A stretch of 64,000 nt of DNA, taken from Pseudomonas putida (GTDB lineage: Bacteria; Pseudomonadota; Gammaproteobacteria; Pseudomonadales; Pseudomonadaceae). The DNA lies in the NCBI RefSeq assembly GCF_002906855.1, contig NZ_MINI01000038.1:372001-436000 (forward strand). The letters run 5' to 3'. This document shows, one piece after another, positions 1-9,345 of the stretch. Both the position numbers and the translations under genes were made by a program. A model generated the notes under the pieces. The model saw only the letters and a list, made by a program, of their open reading frames with translations. It had not been told where the DNA came from and ran no database searches. Each line of letters opens with the position of its first letter. Positions within the stretch are counted from its first letter, which is position 1.

Positions 1-620
1 GCCAGCAGCAATGCCCGCTTGGCCGCAACCTGGCCTTGTACCTCGCTGAGGTCCGGATAAGGCTGTTGCTTCAGGACCAAGCCATTGGCGGCAAACGGAG
101 CTAGTGGCACCTGCCCGTTCAGATGCGCCACCAATTCCAGCAGGTGCCCCACTGCATATACCACCAGCCCGCCCGCCAGGCTGGCTTCTTCAGCGTTTTC
201 CCGCGGCACCACCAATGCCCGGCCAGCCTCGCGCGCCGCCAGTGCCGCTGGCAACACGCCCTGCACCGGGCGCAACTTACCCGACAGGGCCAGCTCGCCC
301 AGACATTCCATTTCAGTCAGGGCGGGCAACGGCACCTGGCCATCGGCGGCGAGGATGCCCAGGGCGATGGCCAGGTCATAACGCCCGCCGTCCTTGGGCA
401 GGTCGGCCGGTGCGAGGTTCTGGGTAATGCGCCGCTGCGGGTAGTTCAGCCCGGAATTGACGATGGCGCTGCGCACACGGTCCTTGCTTTCCTTGACCGT
501 GGTTTCCGGCAGGCCGACCAGAGTGAGGTGGGGCAGGCCGTTGGCCAGGTGCGTTTCGACGCTGACCGCCGGGGCCTGCACGCCGACCTGGGCACGGCTG
601 TGAACGAGGGCGAGGGACAT
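1..620 (-). CDS. comM: ComM/YifB-family Mg-chelatase-like AAA ATPase, N-terminal part
   Basis: The gene starts at the ATG at 618-620 on the minus strand, with GGAGCG just upstream, and runs off the left edge, so only about 206 residues are visible. The N-terminus (MSLALVHSRAQVG, then VETHLANGLP and LVGLPET) is the typical start of the ComM/YifB family, which carries a Lon-protease-like N-terminal domain before a Mg-chelatase-type AAA module. In naturally competent relatives ComM is a helicase that promotes branch migration during recombination of incoming DNA. The ATPase motifs lie outside the window, so identification rests on the N-terminal domain and on the neighbours (ubiK, glnK, amtB), which match the usual Pseudomonas order. 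Confidence 0.9.
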   Translation of the reverse strand, partial: MSLALVHSRAQVGVQAPAVSVETHLANGLPHLTLVGLPETTVKESKDRVRSAIVNSGLNYPQRRITQNLAPADLPKDGGRYDLAIALGILAADGQVPLPALTEMECLGELALSGKLRPVQGVLPAALAAREAGRALVVPRENAEEASLAGGLVVYAVGHLLELVAHLNGQVPLAPFAANGLVLKQQPYPDLSEVQGQVAAKRALLL

Positions 621-981
621 GGACGCTCCGTTGTCATGAGTGGGGAGCCGCTTCCTGCGGCTGACCCAAGCATAGTGATCCAGGGGCCCGCTCTATCGAG
701 TAAAGTGCTTCAGCGTCTTTCGCTGGGCCTGCGCCTGCAAGGCAATCAGCAAATCCTCGATTTTTTCGATCGCATCATGGCTGACCGGTTGTACGGTCCA
801 AATGGTCGGCCGCCGCCAGGCATGCTGTGAAACGCAGGGTTTTCCCTGCCTTTTGAAAAAGCCTGACAAATACTGGATCCAATTCTTTGCGAAGAACCCG
901 GCTATAGCTTAGTGTTCAACAGCGACTGCTGTTGCCATGGGATGGCAACGCAACCCTTGAAATGGACTTAAGGTACTGCCC
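621..981. other. Intergenic gap with one orphan terminator-like hairpin
   Basis: These 361 bases separate the divergent comM and the helical-repeat protein gene. The only structure I see is GCAGGG-TTTT-CCCTGC at 834-849 followed by TTTT at 851-854, which reads as a weak intrinsic terminator for plus-strand transcription. No plus-strand gene ends just before it, so an unannotated short transcript is possible but not shown. No convincing sigma-70 promoter was found for the gene at 982. Confidence 0.35.
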
Positions 982-2994
982 GTGCAAACGCTCATTCGCA
1001 CCCGCCAGCAGATCCGAGAACGGGTGCAGGCCAATGAATACGCTGAACTCAACCGTTTGTTCGATGCGCTGGAGGCGCAGTGGCGCCAGGCGCCCCCTGG
1101 TGAGTGCCCCGTCTACCTGGAAGCTGTGCAAGGCTACATGCTGGATTGGGACACACAGGGCGGCAAGGCCCTGACGCACACCCTCAAGGCCTGGATCGAC
1201 GCCTGCCCCAAGGCTTATCACCCGCATGTGGTGATGGGTTTTCACTGCTTCAACCATGCCTGCCAGATTCGTGGGCAGGCTGATGCTCATGAAGTGTCCG
1301 AAGAACGCTGGCTGGCTGCCGAGCAGGCCTGCGAGAAAGGCACGGCGCACTTCCTGCAGGCCCTGGAGCGCAGCGCGCAACCGGTTGCCGCAGTCATCGG
1401 CATGCTGCACATCAGCGCTTACCTGCGCGAGCCTGGCTGGTTGGTCGAATTGTTCGCTGGGCAGGCGGCGCGCTATCGGCCCAGCGCGCATGCCGATGTG
1501 GAGGTGCAGGAGGCCGCAGCGCCATTGTTGGTCAAGTACGGCCTGACGCCCTTGCTGGAACTGCCGCAAACGTTGCCGGCCGGGTTGAGCGCGCGTTTGC
1601 ATGAGCAAGGCGAGCCCGCCAGGGATTACTGGCTGCGCCATGCGCTGTGGTGGTTTCCCGGCTGCTTCGAGGCAATCGAGGCCTATGCCGCTTACCTGAC
1701 CCCTCGTTGGGGTGGCAGCGCTGAAGCGATTGACGCACTGGCCAGCGGGCCGCTTTGCCACGGTTGGTCTGAAGCACAGCGCAATGCGATCCGCTGGCTG
1801 GCCCTGGAAGAGACTTTCTGGCTGCCGCATGCCAAGCAACTGCCTCAGGTCGCAACCTGGCAAAGAACCTTTGCCCAATGGGCCCAACGCGAACTCAGGC
1901 CCAAAGAGCGCGCCACGTTGCTGGCCCGGCGTGGCGCGCTGCGGCGCTATTCGATGGGTGATTACGCCGGTGCGATGCGCGACTTTGCCGACAGCGTCGC
2001 ACTCTTCCCGGACCACGGCTTTGTCCCGGCCATTGGCGAGCCTTTCCATAGCCTTGTTTGCCTGGTGCTGTTCAATGAGGCCGAGGACGATTCGCAGGTA
2101 TTGCGTACCGTCATCGAGCGGCTCTGCGACGACCGTCGACAGGCAGCGGCCTGCGCTCTGCGGGCTGCGGGGCACCAGTTTGGCTTGTGGGGCTTTGGGC
2201 AATCTGCCGAGCAGGCTGGAACGTGGTTGCGCATGGCGGTCAAGCGCCAGTGCGGGCGAGAGGGGCAGGGCTTCGATGTGCTCGATGTGCCGCGCCTGCT
2301 CTGGGCTGCCAATCTGCATGAAGCCGCGCACTTTCTGTATGAAGCCTGTGCGGAGCTGAAACTGCCGGATGCGGCCATCGCGCTGTACGACCTGCATCGT
2401 GGCTGGCTGGACAACACCCCCGCGCAGTATCTGAGTGCCAAGGCTGCCGAGCACTGGCTGTTGCGGGCGGCGGAATCTGGCCATCCGCTTGCCAAGCTCG
2501 ACCTGGCCCGTCAGCGTATGGGTTCTCCACAAGGGCTGGAGGACCGCAAGGCAATGCTGGCGGTCAAGCGACTGCTGCTCGACGCAATGGGCGATCCGAA
2601 CATCCATGCCAAGGCGCAGTTGCAGTTAGGCATCCTGCTGCGCCAGTACGGTGATTCGCTGGAGCGTGTCGAGGCGGTCGACTATCTGCTGGGGCTGGCC
2701 GAGCACCCCGATGCCTGGACCGCCGCGCGTGCCTGTGCGGAACTCGGGCTGGCCTGGATGCAGGGCAGCGGTACGCGCAAACAGAGCCGCTTTGCGGCAA
2801 TCGAATGGGCCAATCGTGCCGTTGCGCTGCAGTCGAGCGATCCGCTCATCGAGGAAATTCAGGCCGAGATCCGCAATTCGCACAGCCGGGTGAAGACGTT
2901 GTTCACGGTATGTGGGGCGGCGTTGTTCCGTGGCGACCTGCATGCCAGCGAGCTACCGCCCAAGGCCACCGGCCATCACAGGGCTTCGGCCTGA
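982..2994 (+). CDS. Uncharacterised DUF4034-like helical-repeat protein
   Basis: A 670-residue soluble protein with no signal peptide or membrane segment. The chosen start is GTG at 982, with AAGG nine bases upstream. The first 150 residues (a run around LTHTLKAWIDACP followed by a histidine-rich helix) resemble DUF4034 proteins. The rest looks like an array of Ala/Leu-rich helical hairpins, with Sel1/TPR-like segments around residues 495-640 (for example LGLAWMQGSG followed by a basic helix). Such folds usually bind partner proteins. There are no catalytic motifs I can recognise. It stands alone, convergent with ubiK 33 bases downstream. The family call is from memory of sequence character and could be wrong. 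Confidence 0.55.
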   Translation: MQTLIRTRQQIRERVQANEYAELNRLFDALEAQWRQAPPGECPVYLEAVQGYMLDWDTQGGKALTHTLKAWIDACPKAYHPHVVMGFHCFNHACQIRGQADAHEVSEERWLAAEQACEKGTAHFLQALERSAQPVAAVIGMLHISAYLREPGWLVELFAGQAARYRPSAHADVEVQEAAAPLLVKYGLTPLLELPQTLPAGLSARLHEQGEPARDYWLRHALWWFPGCFEAIEAYAAYLTPRWGGSAEAIDALASGPLCHGWSEAQRNAIRWLALEETFWLPHAKQLPQVATWQRTFAQWAQRELRPKERATLLARRGALRRYSMGDYAGAMRDFADSVALFPDHGFVPAIGEPFHSLVCLVLFNEAEDDSQVLRTVIERLCDDRRQAAACALRAAGHQFGLWGFGQSAEQAGTWLRMAVKRQCGREGQGFDVLDVPRLLWAANLHEAAHFLYEACAELKLPDAAIALYDLHRGWLDNTPAQYLSAKAAEHWLLRAAESGHPLAKLDLARQRMGSPQGLEDRKAMLAVKRLLLDAMGDPNIHAKAQLQLGILLRQYGDSLERVEAVDYLLGLAEHPDAWTAARACAELGLAWMQGSGTRKQSRFAAIEWANRAVALQSSDPLIEEIQAEIRNSHSRVKTLFTVCGAALFRGDLHASELPPKATGHHRASA

Positions 2995-3027
2995 TCGAAA
3001 TCGGGGGTGACTACTCGTTATCGATTG

Positions 3028-3291
3028 TTATTCCTGCGACGCTGGCGCCATCCGCGCTTCCAGTTCGGCGACCTGCTTCTCCAGGGCCTCGAGGCGGGCG
3101 CGGGTGCGCGCCAGCACGACCATCTGGCTGTCGAATTCTTCACGGCTAACCAGGTCCAGCTTGCTGAAGGCGCCTTGCATCAGCACCTTGAACTGGCTTT
3201 CCAGTTCCGCGCGGGGTTGGGCGGTATCGCTGCTGAACAGGCGCGAGGCCTGGTCGCTCAGGGCGTCGAGAAGGGCTTTTGGCGCGAGCAT
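3028..3291 (-). CDS. ubiK: Ubiquinone biosynthesis accessory factor UbiK (YqiC/BMFP family)
   Basis: An 87-residue protein starting MLAPKALLDALS. It has an amphipathic N-terminal helix and a long C-terminal coiled coil (roughly residues 48-80, ARTRARLEALEKQVAELEAR), the standard make-up of UbiK/YqiC. In enterobacteria UbiK binds UbiJ and supports the late hydroxylation steps of aerobic ubiquinone synthesis, and it associates with membranes. The position between comM and glnK is the usual Pseudomonas arrangement. It is transcribed away from glnK. Confidence 0.85.
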   Translation of the reverse strand: MLAPKALLDALSDQASRLFSSDTAQPRAELESQFKVLMQGAFSKLDLVSREEFDSQMVVLARTRARLEALEKQVAELEARMAPASQE

Positions 3292-3369
3292 GGGCGGCTG
3301 TCCACTGAATACTGAGAAATGGCCCGCAGTGTAGCACGGGGCAGACCTGCACCATTGACCTCAGGCCAT

Positions 3370-3419
3370 TGCACGCTTTTTGAGCAACTCGCCGGGCCTG
3401 CCTGCACCGAAGTTGTGCA
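3370..3419 (+). promoter_or_regulatory. Two candidate NtrC binding sites upstream of glnK-amtB
   Basis: At 3403-3419 the sequence TGCACC-GAAGT-TGTGCA matches the NtrC consensus TGCACC-N5-GGTGCA at 11 of 12 positions. A weaker copy lies at 3370-3386 (TGCACG-CTTTT-TGAGCA, 9 of 12). The two centres are 33 bases apart, about three helical turns, which suits cooperative binding. They lie about 75-125 bases upstream of the sigma-54 promoter, a normal enhancer distance. Confidence 0.8.
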
Positions 3420-3464
3420 TGTACGCCATGCTGGCGAGTGGCCAATCCCGACTGATTCACATAA

Positions 3465-4007
<543 letters not shown>

Positions 4008-4054
4008 GCGCCGAAAAAAGCCTCACCAAACCCAACGCCCCAGGAGAAAACAAC

Positions 4055-5389
4055 ATGACTCTGCGTAAGATCGCAGGGCTAGGAGCCCTATTGTCCCTCG
4101 TAATGCCCGGGCTTGCCCTGGCAGAGGAAGCAGCTGCCCCAGCGCTGAACTCCGGCGACACCGCCTGGATGCTCACCTCGACAGCGCTGGTGCTGTTCAT
4201 GACCATTCCGGGCCTGGCCCTGTTCTACGGCGGCATGGTGCGTTCCAAGAACGTGCTGTCGGTGATGATGCAGTGCTTTGCCATCACTGGCCTGATCAGC
4301 ATTCTCTGGGTCATCTACGGCTACAGCATGGCCTTCGATACCACCGGTATGGAAAAGGGCGTGCTCAACTTCAATTCCTTCGTCGGCGGGTTCTCCAAGG
4401 CGTTCCTCAGCGGCGTTACCCCGGCCAACCTGACTTCGGCCACCGCGCTGTTCCCTGAAGCGGTGTTCATCACCTTCCAGATGACTTTCGCCATCATCAC
4501 CCCGGCGCTGATCGTCGGTGCCTTTGCCGAACGCATGAAGTTCTCGGCGATGCTGGTGTTTATGGGCATCTGGTTCACCCTGGTCTACGCACCGATCGCG
4601 CACATGGTCTGGAGTGGTGACGGCGCGCTGCTGTGGGACTGGGGCGTGCTCGACTTCGCTGGCGGGACCGTGGTGCACATCAACGCCGGTATCGCAGGCC
4701 TGGTCTGCTGCCTGGTGCTGGGCAAGCGCAAAGGCTACCCGACCACCCCGATGGCCCCGCACAACCTGGGTTACACCCTGATGGGCGCGGCCATGCTGTG
4801 GATCGGCTGGTTCGGCTTCAACGCCGGTTCCGCCGCCGCCGCCAACGGTACTGCGGGCATGGCCATGCTGGTGACCCAGATCGCCACCGCCGCCGCAGCA
4901 ATGGGCTGGATGTTCGCCGAGTGGATCTTCCACGGCAAGCCAAGTGCCCTGGGCATCGCCTCGGGTGTGGTCGCCGGCCTGGTCGCCATTACCCCGGCTG
5001 CCGGTACCGTGGGCCCAATGGGTGCTTTGGTGATCGGCCTTGCCTCTGGCGTGATCTGCTACTTCTGCGCCACTACCCTCAAGCGCAAGCTGGGTTATGA
5101 CGACTCCCTCGACGCCTTCGGCGTGCATGGCGTCGGCGGCATCATCGGTGCCATCCTCACCGGCGTGTTCGCAGCACCGGCCCTGGGCGGCTTCGGCGCA
5201 GTCACCGACATTGGTGCTCAGGTCTGGGTTCAGGCCAAGGGCGTGATCTTCACCGTGGTCTACACCGCCATCGTCACCTACTTGATCCTCAAGGTGCTGG
5301 ATGTGGTGATGGGCCTGCGGGTCAACGAAGAAGAAGAGTCGGTCGGCCTCGACCTGGCTCAGCACAACGAACGCGGCTACAACCTGTAA
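4055..5389 (+). CDS. amtB: Ammonium transporter AmtB
   Basis: A 444-residue Amt/MEP/Rh channel. The ATG at 4055 is preceded by AGGAG. An N-terminal signal peptide (about 23 residues, ending near LALAEEAAAP) precedes eleven predicted membrane helices, as in E. coli AmtB. The motifs DTAWMLTSTALVLFM and the twin-histidine segments (DFAGGTVVHINAG and DAFGVHGVGG) are present, and these histidines line the ammonia pore. It imports ammonium at low concentration and is blocked by GlnK. Translation ends at 5389 and is followed at once by a strong terminator. Confidence 0.96.
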   Translation: MTLRKIAGLGALLSLVMPGLALAEEAAAPALNSGDTAWMLTSTALVLFMTIPGLALFYGGMVRSKNVLSVMMQCFAITGLISILWVIYGYSMAFDTTGMEKGVLNFNSFVGGFSKAFLSGVTPANLTSATALFPEAVFITFQMTFAIITPALIVGAFAERMKFSAMLVFMGIWFTLVYAPIAHMVWSGDGALLWDWGVLDFAGGTVVHINAGIAGLVCCLVLGKRKGYPTTPMAPHNLGYTLMGAAMLWIGWFGFNAGSAAAANGTAGMAMLVTQIATAAAAMGWMFAEWIFHGKPSALGIASGVVAGLVAITPAAGTVGPMGALVIGLASGVICYFCATTLKRKLGYDDSLDAFGVHGVGGIIGAILTGVFAAPALGGFGAVTDIGAQVWVQAKGVIFTVVYTAIVTYLILKVLDVVMGLRVNEEEESVGLDLAQHNERGYNL

Positions 5390-5409
5390 CCGCGACGCTG
5401 GAAAAACTT

Positions 5410-5433
5410 GCCCGGTTCGCCGGGCATTTTTTT
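5410..5433 (+). terminator. Rho-independent terminator after amtB
   Basis: A six-base-pair stem GCCCGG (5410-5415) with CCGGGC (5420-5425) closes a stable TTCG tetraloop and is followed by seven T at 5427-5433. It lies 20 bases after the amtB stop codon. Confidence 0.92.
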
Positions 5434-5529
5434 GCCTGTTTTTTGCCATTTCCCGCAGTGCAAACGGTTTATCACTCACGTTCGCGACGTAGGCCAAAAA
5501 CTTACAAGTCTTGGGGCGTTTATGGTGCT

Positions 5530-5563
5530 TTGCTTTTTCCACGGGCGCGCTAGAATGCGCGCC
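5530..5563 (+). promoter_or_regulatory. Candidate sutA promoter with GC-rich discriminator inside an inverted repeat
   Basis: TAGAAT at 5551-5556 is a good -10 box. A weak TTGCTT lies at 5530-5535 with a short 15-base spacer. The -10 is the loop of a perfect inverted repeat GGCGCGC/GCGCGCC (5544-5550, 5557-5563), so the discriminator is entirely G and C. GC-rich discriminators are typical of promoters controlled by ppGpp/DksA. This is a sequence-only prediction. Confidence 0.5.
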
Positions 5564-5817
5564 AAAGGGTGTTTGACGAGTAGTCCGCACGCTTTACCAG
5601 CCTTTGCTAGGCTTGCCAGTAGCGAGTGGCCAGCAGGGTTCAAGGATTTGTCAGGTCCTGCCAGGAGCAGGGCCTGCTGGGTACCGCCTCCCATCAGGAG
5701 CGCCGACCCAAGGGCAGTGGCCTAACCCACGGCCAGTTGAATTTTCACTGGTGGCTGCCGGTCTACGGCTGCACTGGTCTATAACTAACCTGCTTTTCGC
5801 AAGTCATGAGGTAGAAC
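5564..5817 (+). other. Long structured leader upstream of sutA
   Basis: If the promoter at 5551 is used, sutA has a leader of about 250 bases. It contains CCAGCAGG (5630-5637) that can pair with CCTGCTGG (5673-5680) around an inner hairpin TCCTG/CAGGA. No ORF with a ribosome binding site was recognised in it. A second possible -10, TATAAC, lies near 5778, which would give a much shorter leader. The stretch may hold a regulatory RNA or processed small RNA, but nothing recognisable by family. Confidence 0.35.
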
Positions 5818-6147
5818 ATGAGCGACGACGATCTGGAAAATGATGACCTCGAAGTAGGCGACGAAGACGAGGCTGATGAAGGCCTTGAAGCGGCGGCTGA
5901 CGATGGTGCGGAAGATGCTGGCGATGACGACAGCAGCCCGGCACCGACTGCCAAGGGTAAATCCAAGGCCGCTGTCTCGGTAGACGAGATGCCGAGCATG
6001 GAAGCCAAGCAGAAAGAGCGTGATGCCCTGGCCAAGGCGATGGAAGAGTTCCTTTCGCGCGGCGGCAAGGTGCAGGAAGTCGAGGCCAACGTGGTCGCCG
6101 ACCCGCCCAAGAAACCGGACAACAAGTACGGCAGCCGCCCTATCTGA
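5818..6147 (+). CDS. sutA: RNA polymerase-associated regulator SutA
   Basis: A 109-residue protein with a very acidic, disordered N-terminus (residues 1-40, Asp/Glu/Ala), a central helix (SMEAKQKERDALAKAMEEFL) and a conserved tail (VVADPPKKPDNKYGSRPI). This matches SutA, which in P. aeruginosa binds RNA polymerase and raises expression of ribosomal and housekeeping genes during slow growth. The ATG at 5818 follows ATGAGGTAGAAC, which gives a GAGG ribosome binding site. It is monocistronic, with a terminator directly downstream. Its candidate promoter has a GC-rich discriminator, interesting for a growth-rate-related factor. Confidence 0.9.
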   Translation: MSDDDLENDDLEVGDEDEADEGLEAAADDGAEDAGDDDSSPAPTAKGKSKAAVSVDEMPSMEAKQKERDALAKAMEEFLSRGGKVQEVEANVVADPPKKPDNKYGSRPI

Positions 6148-6164
6148 GTGGCTGAATGCAAAAG

Positions 6165-6190
6165 AGCCCGCCGTCGCTGCGGGCTTTTTT
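6165..6190 (+). terminator. Rho-independent terminator after sutA
   Basis: AGCCCGC (6165-6171) pairs with GCGGGCT (6179-6185) over a seven-base loop and runs into six T. It sits between convergent sutA and the HAD phosphatase gene. Confidence 0.88.
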
Positions 6191-6201
6191 GTGCCTGTCT
6201 G

Positions 6202-6897
6202 TCAGCGCCAGCGCGCCAAGACGTCCGGCACCTGGGACAGCCGCTGAATCTCTGCATCCGGCGCCTGATCGCCAGCCCAGGCCTTGCCCTGCGGGTTGAA
6301 CCATACCGCGCGCAAACCGGCGCGCTGGGCCCCGGCAATGTCGTCGCCCGGGTGATCACCAATATGCACCGCCGCACTGGCCTCGACTTCGCCGAGCTTG
6401 AGGGCCTCCATGAACGGCGCCGGGTCCGGCTTGCCAATGCCCAGATCCTCCGCGCACAGGGCAAAGCGGAAGTAATCCGCCAGCCCCAGGCGGCGAACAT
6501 CGGCGTTGCCGTTGGTGACCACGCCCAGGGTGTAGTGATGGCGCAGGATCTCCAGCACCGGCTGCACTTCAGGGAACACTTCGACCTGGTGGCGGGCATG
6601 CAGGAACACTTCAAAGCCCTCGTTGGCCAGTTCCTGCGCCTGCTTCTCGCTGTAGCCGACTTCCTCCAGAGCGTGGAACAGCACACGCCGACGCAGGGCG
6701 CTGATGCGGTGCTTGAGGCCTGGCTCAGCCTGCACCAGGCGTTCGCGAATGGCGAACAGGTGTTCCACCGGCACACCACCAAGGATCGGGGCGTTGGCTT
6801 CGAGCCAGTCGCGCAGCACGACCTCGGCGCTGGCAATCACGGGCGCGGTGTCCCACAGGGTGTCGTCGAGGTCGAAGGTGATCAGCTTGATGCTCAT
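6202..6897 (-). CDS. yigB: HAD-superfamily phosphatase, YigB type
   Basis: A 231-residue haloacid-dehalogenase hydrolase. Motif I is [10 protein letters not shown] (nucleophile Asp near residue 9), motif II is VVTNGN, and the C-terminal acidic motif is [13 protein letters not shown]. The helical cap lies between motifs I and II, as in subfamily I enzymes. The gene order dapF-DUF484-xerC-HAD is the same as E. coli dapF-yigA-xerC-yigB. E. coli YigB dephosphorylates FMN and the riboflavin intermediate 5-amino-6-(5-phospho-ribitylamino)uracil, so a role in riboflavin synthesis is plausible but the substrate cannot be read from sequence. It overlaps xerC by four bases (ATGA), so it is translationally coupled. 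Confidence 0.8.
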   Translation of the reverse strand: MSIKLITFDLDDTLWDTAPVIASAEVVLRDWLEANAPILGGVPVEHLFAIRERLVQAEPGLKHRISALRRRVLFHALEEVGYSEKQAQELANEGFEVFLHARHQVEVFPEVQPVLEILRHHYTLGVVTNGNADVRRLGLADYFRFALCAEDLGIGKPDPAPFMEALKLGEVEASAAVHIGDHPGDDIAGAQRAGLRAVWFNPQGKAWAGDQAPDAEIQRLSQVPDVLARWR

Positions 6898-7793
6898 GAG
6901 TCTGTGCCTTTGCTGCGTTTGGCCCGAGGGTGGGCGCTGTCGTACACCGCGGCCAGGTGCTGGAAGTCCAGGTGGGTGTAGATCTGCGTGGTGCTGATGT
7001 CGGCATGGCCGAGCATTTCCTGTACCGCGCGCAGGTCCTGGGACGATTCCAGCACATGGCTGGCGAAGGAATGGCGAAGCATGTGCGGGTGCAGGTGCTG
7101 GCCTAGCTCGCGCTCGCCGGCGGCCTTGACTCGCAATTGGATGGCCCGTGGGCTCATGCGATTGCCTTGGCGGGTGATGAACACTGCGCTGTCGCGCGGG
7201 CCGCCGATGCCGCGCAGCTTGAACCAGGCCTGCAAGGCCTCACGGGCCTTGCGGCCAACCGGTAGCACGCGGGTCTTGCTGCCCTTGCCAAGCACCTGCA
7301 CCAAGCCGGCGGCCAGGTCGAGCTGCTCGAGGTCGAGGTTGTTCAGCTCGGACAGGCGCAAGCCGGAGGAATAGAACAGTTCGAGGATGGCCTGGTCGCG
7401 GCGGGCGATGAAGTCGTCGTCGACGCCGCCATCGAGCAGTTGCAGGGCGCGGTCGGTGTCCAGCACCTTGGGCAGCCGACGTTCGCCCTTGGGCGCGCTC
7501 AGGCCGGTGGCCGGGTCGTGCTGGCACAGGCCTTCGCGGTTGAGGTAGCGGTACAGGCCGCGCACCGCCGACAGCAATCGCGCCAGGCTGCGCGAGGACT
7601 GCCCCTGGTGGTGCTGGCGCGCGACCAGTTGGCGCAGCTGCTGGATCTGCAGCGCGCCCCAGCCGGCGATGCCCTGGCTGTTGCAGTATTCGATGACCTT
7701 GTCGAGGTCGCGGCGATAGGCCAGCAGGGTGTGTTCCGACACCTGGCGCTCGTTGCGCAGGTGTGCGCAATAAGCCTCCAGCTGGCGTTCCAT
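6894..7793 (-). CDS. xerC: Site-specific tyrosine recombinase XerC
   Basis: A 299-residue tyrosine recombinase. The N-terminal SAM-like core-binding domain (about residues 1-85) is followed by the catalytic domain with Arg146 (SGLRLSE), Lys170 (VLGKGSK), His237 and Arg240 ([12 protein letters not shown]), His263 (GHADIS) and nucleophile Tyr272 (TTQIYTH). The length equals that of known XerC. With XerD it resolves chromosome dimers at dif. Its place in the lysA-dapF-DUF484-xerC operon is the conserved gammaproteobacterial context and distinguishes it from XerD or integrases. It shares a one-base overlap with the DUF484 gene upstream. Confidence 0.95.
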   Translation of the reverse strand: MERQLEAYCAHLRNERQVSEHTLLAYRRDLDKVIEYCNSQGIAGWGALQIQQLRQLVARQHHQGQSSRSLARLLSAVRGLYRYLNREGLCQHDPATGLSAPKGERRLPKVLDTDRALQLLDGGVDDDFIARRDQAILELFYSSGLRLSELNNLDLEQLDLAAGLVQVLGKGSKTRVLPVGRKAREALQAWFKLRGIGGPRDSAVFITRQGNRMSPRAIQLRVKAAGERELGQHLHPHMLRHSFASHVLESSQDLRAVQEMLGHADISTTQIYTHLDFQHLAAVYDSAHPRAKRSKGTDS

Positions 7794-8497
7794 CAGCGCA
7801 CCGAACGCAGGGTCTGGGTCACGCGTGGTACCACGCGGCCGAGCACTTCGGCGATATAGCCGAGGAACAAGGTGCCGACGCTGCTCTTGTAGTGCTGTGG
7901 GTCGCGGCTGCCGATCGCCAGCACGCCATGCAGCCCCTGGTATTCGAGGGCGGCAACCGCACTGGAGCCGACTTCCTGCTGCTGCTCCTTGCCGAACAGG
8001 AAGGCCAGTTCGTGCTCGCGCAGGTTGCCGCTGACCGTCTTGCCGCCGCCGAGCAGGCCGCCGATGGCTTGCTGGGCTTCGGCATTGCTCACCCAGCGGC
8101 CGACGGGGGCTGCATTGTCGCCGAACAGGATCAGGCTGACGAAAGGCACCTGGAATTCCTGGCGCAAGCTGTCTTCGACGGCCATCACCACTTCTTCCAA
8201 GCTGCTGGCATCGAGCAGGTCGAGGATCAGCCGGCGGGTCTTGTCGAACAGCCGGTCGTTGTCACGGGCCACGTCCATCAGTTGCGACAGGCGATGGCGC
8301 ATCTCGATGTTGCGGTCGCGCAGCAGCTTGAGCTGGCGTTCCACCAGCGACACGCTGTCGCCGCGCTGGTGGGGGATGCGTTGCTCGATCAGCAGCTCGT
8401 CGTGCTCGGCGAAGAAGGTGGGGTGGGCGCGCAGGTAGGCGACCACCGCTTCGGCATCGAGCTCATCGGGCTGCTGGGGTACTGGCTGATCGGTCAT
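7793..8497 (-). CDS. yigA: DUF484 family protein
   Basis: A 234-residue cytoplasmic protein: helical N-terminus ([19 protein letters not shown]), a coiled coil around residues 50-85 ([20 protein letters not shown]) and a GAF-like C-terminal half. This is the DUF484/YigA family, always beside xerC and dapF. The function is unknown. The fold suggests a ligand-sensing domain attached to a dimerisation coil. It lies 13 bases after dapF and overlaps xerC by one base (TGATG), so it belongs to the same transcript. Confidence 0.85.
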   Translation of the reverse strand: MTDQPVPQQPDELDAEAVVAYLRAHPTFFAEHDELLIEQRIPHQRGDSVSLVERQLKLLRDRNIEMRHRLSQLMDVARDNDRLFDKTRRLILDLLDASSLEEVVMAVEDSLRQEFQVPFVSLILFGDNAAPVGRWVSNAEAQQAIGGLLGGGKTVSGNLREHELAFLFGKEQQQEVGSSAVAALEYQGLHGVLAIGSRDPQHYKSSVGTLFLGYIAEVLGRVVPRVTQTLRSVR

Positions 8498-8510
8498 GGC
8501 GGTTACTCGC

Positions 8511-9341
8511 TTAGAGACGAACCTGTCCTTCGAAGACGCGTACGGCTGGGCCGGTCATCAACACGGGCTTGCCGGGGCCGGCCCATTCGATGTTCAGGCG
8601 ACCACCCGGCAGGTCGAGGGTCACCGGGGAGTCCATCCAGCCCTGGCTGATGGCGGCCACGGCCGCGGCGCAGGCGCCGGTGCCACAGGCCTGGGTCTCG
8701 CCAGCGCCACGTTCCCATACCCGCAAGTAGGCGCGGTGGCGGTCGATGACCTGGAGGAAACCGGCATTCACCCGCTGCGGGAAGCGCGGGTGGTTTTCGA
8801 TTTTCGGGCCCAGTTCATGGACCGGTGCGGTGTGCACGTCATCGACGCGCAGCACGGCATGCGGGTTGCCCATGGACACGGCGGCAATCGAATGCACCCG
8901 GCCGTCGACCTCCAGCGGGTAGTTCAACGCCTGTTCTTCGGCAATGAACGGGATGTCTGCCGGGACGAAACGCGGTGGGCCCATGTCGACACATACCTGG
9001 CCGTCGTTCTGCACGTCCAGCTCGATGATGCCACCCTTGGTTTCCACGCGGATGCGCTTCTTCGCGGTCAGGCGCTTGTCCAGCACGAAGCGGGCGAAGC
9101 AGCGCGCGCCATTGCCGCACTGCTCGACCTCGGAACCGTCAGCGTTGAAGATCCGGTAGCGGAAGTCCACTTCCGGGTTGCTCGGCGCCTCGACGATCAG
9201 CAGCTGGTCGAAGCCGATGCCGGTGTGACGGTCGCCCCATTGCTTGGCGTGCTTGGGCTGGATGTGCGCGTGCTGGCTGACCAGGTCTAGGACCATGAAG
9301 TCGTTGCCCAGCCCATGCATCTTGGTAAAGCGCAGCAGCAT
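8511..9341 (-). CDS. dapF: Diaminopimelate epimerase
   Basis: A 276-residue enzyme converting LL- to meso-diaminopimelate in lysine and peptidoglycan synthesis. The start is the ATG at 9339-9341 ([17 protein letters not shown]), preceded by GGAGTGAG. A longer reading back to 9452 would overlap lysA and is unlikely. The catalytic cysteines are in the motifs QCGNGARCF (Cys near residue 74) and ACGTGACAA (Cys near residue 219). It starts 4 bases after the lysA stop codon, and lysA catalyses the next step. Confidence 0.95.
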   Translation of the reverse strand: MLLRFTKMHGLGNDFMVLDLVSQHAHIQPKHAKQWGDRHTGIGFDQLLIVEAPSNPEVDFRYRIFNADGSEVEQCGNGARCFARFVLDKRLTAKKRIRVETKGGIIELDVQNDGQVCVDMGPPRFVPADIPFIAEEQALNYPLEVDGRVHSIAAVSMGNPHAVLRVDDVHTAPVHELGPKIENHPRFPQRVNAGFLQVIDRHRAYLRVWERGAGETQACGTGACAAAVAAISQGWMDSPVTLDLPGGRLNIEWAGPGKPVLMTGPAVRVFEGQVRL

Positions 9342-9345
9342 GGGC

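Noticed and set aside
916..2607. A 563-codon reading frame on the minus strand
   Set aside because: It is the antisense of the DUF4034-like gene. It has no ribosome binding site or recognisable domain and shows the biased composition of a shadow frame.
5640..5685. Signal recognition particle RNA-like motif GTCAGGTCC in the sutA leader
   Set aside because: The following bases do not match the conserved SRP RNA tetraloop region (GGAAGGAAGCA), so the resemblance is superficial.
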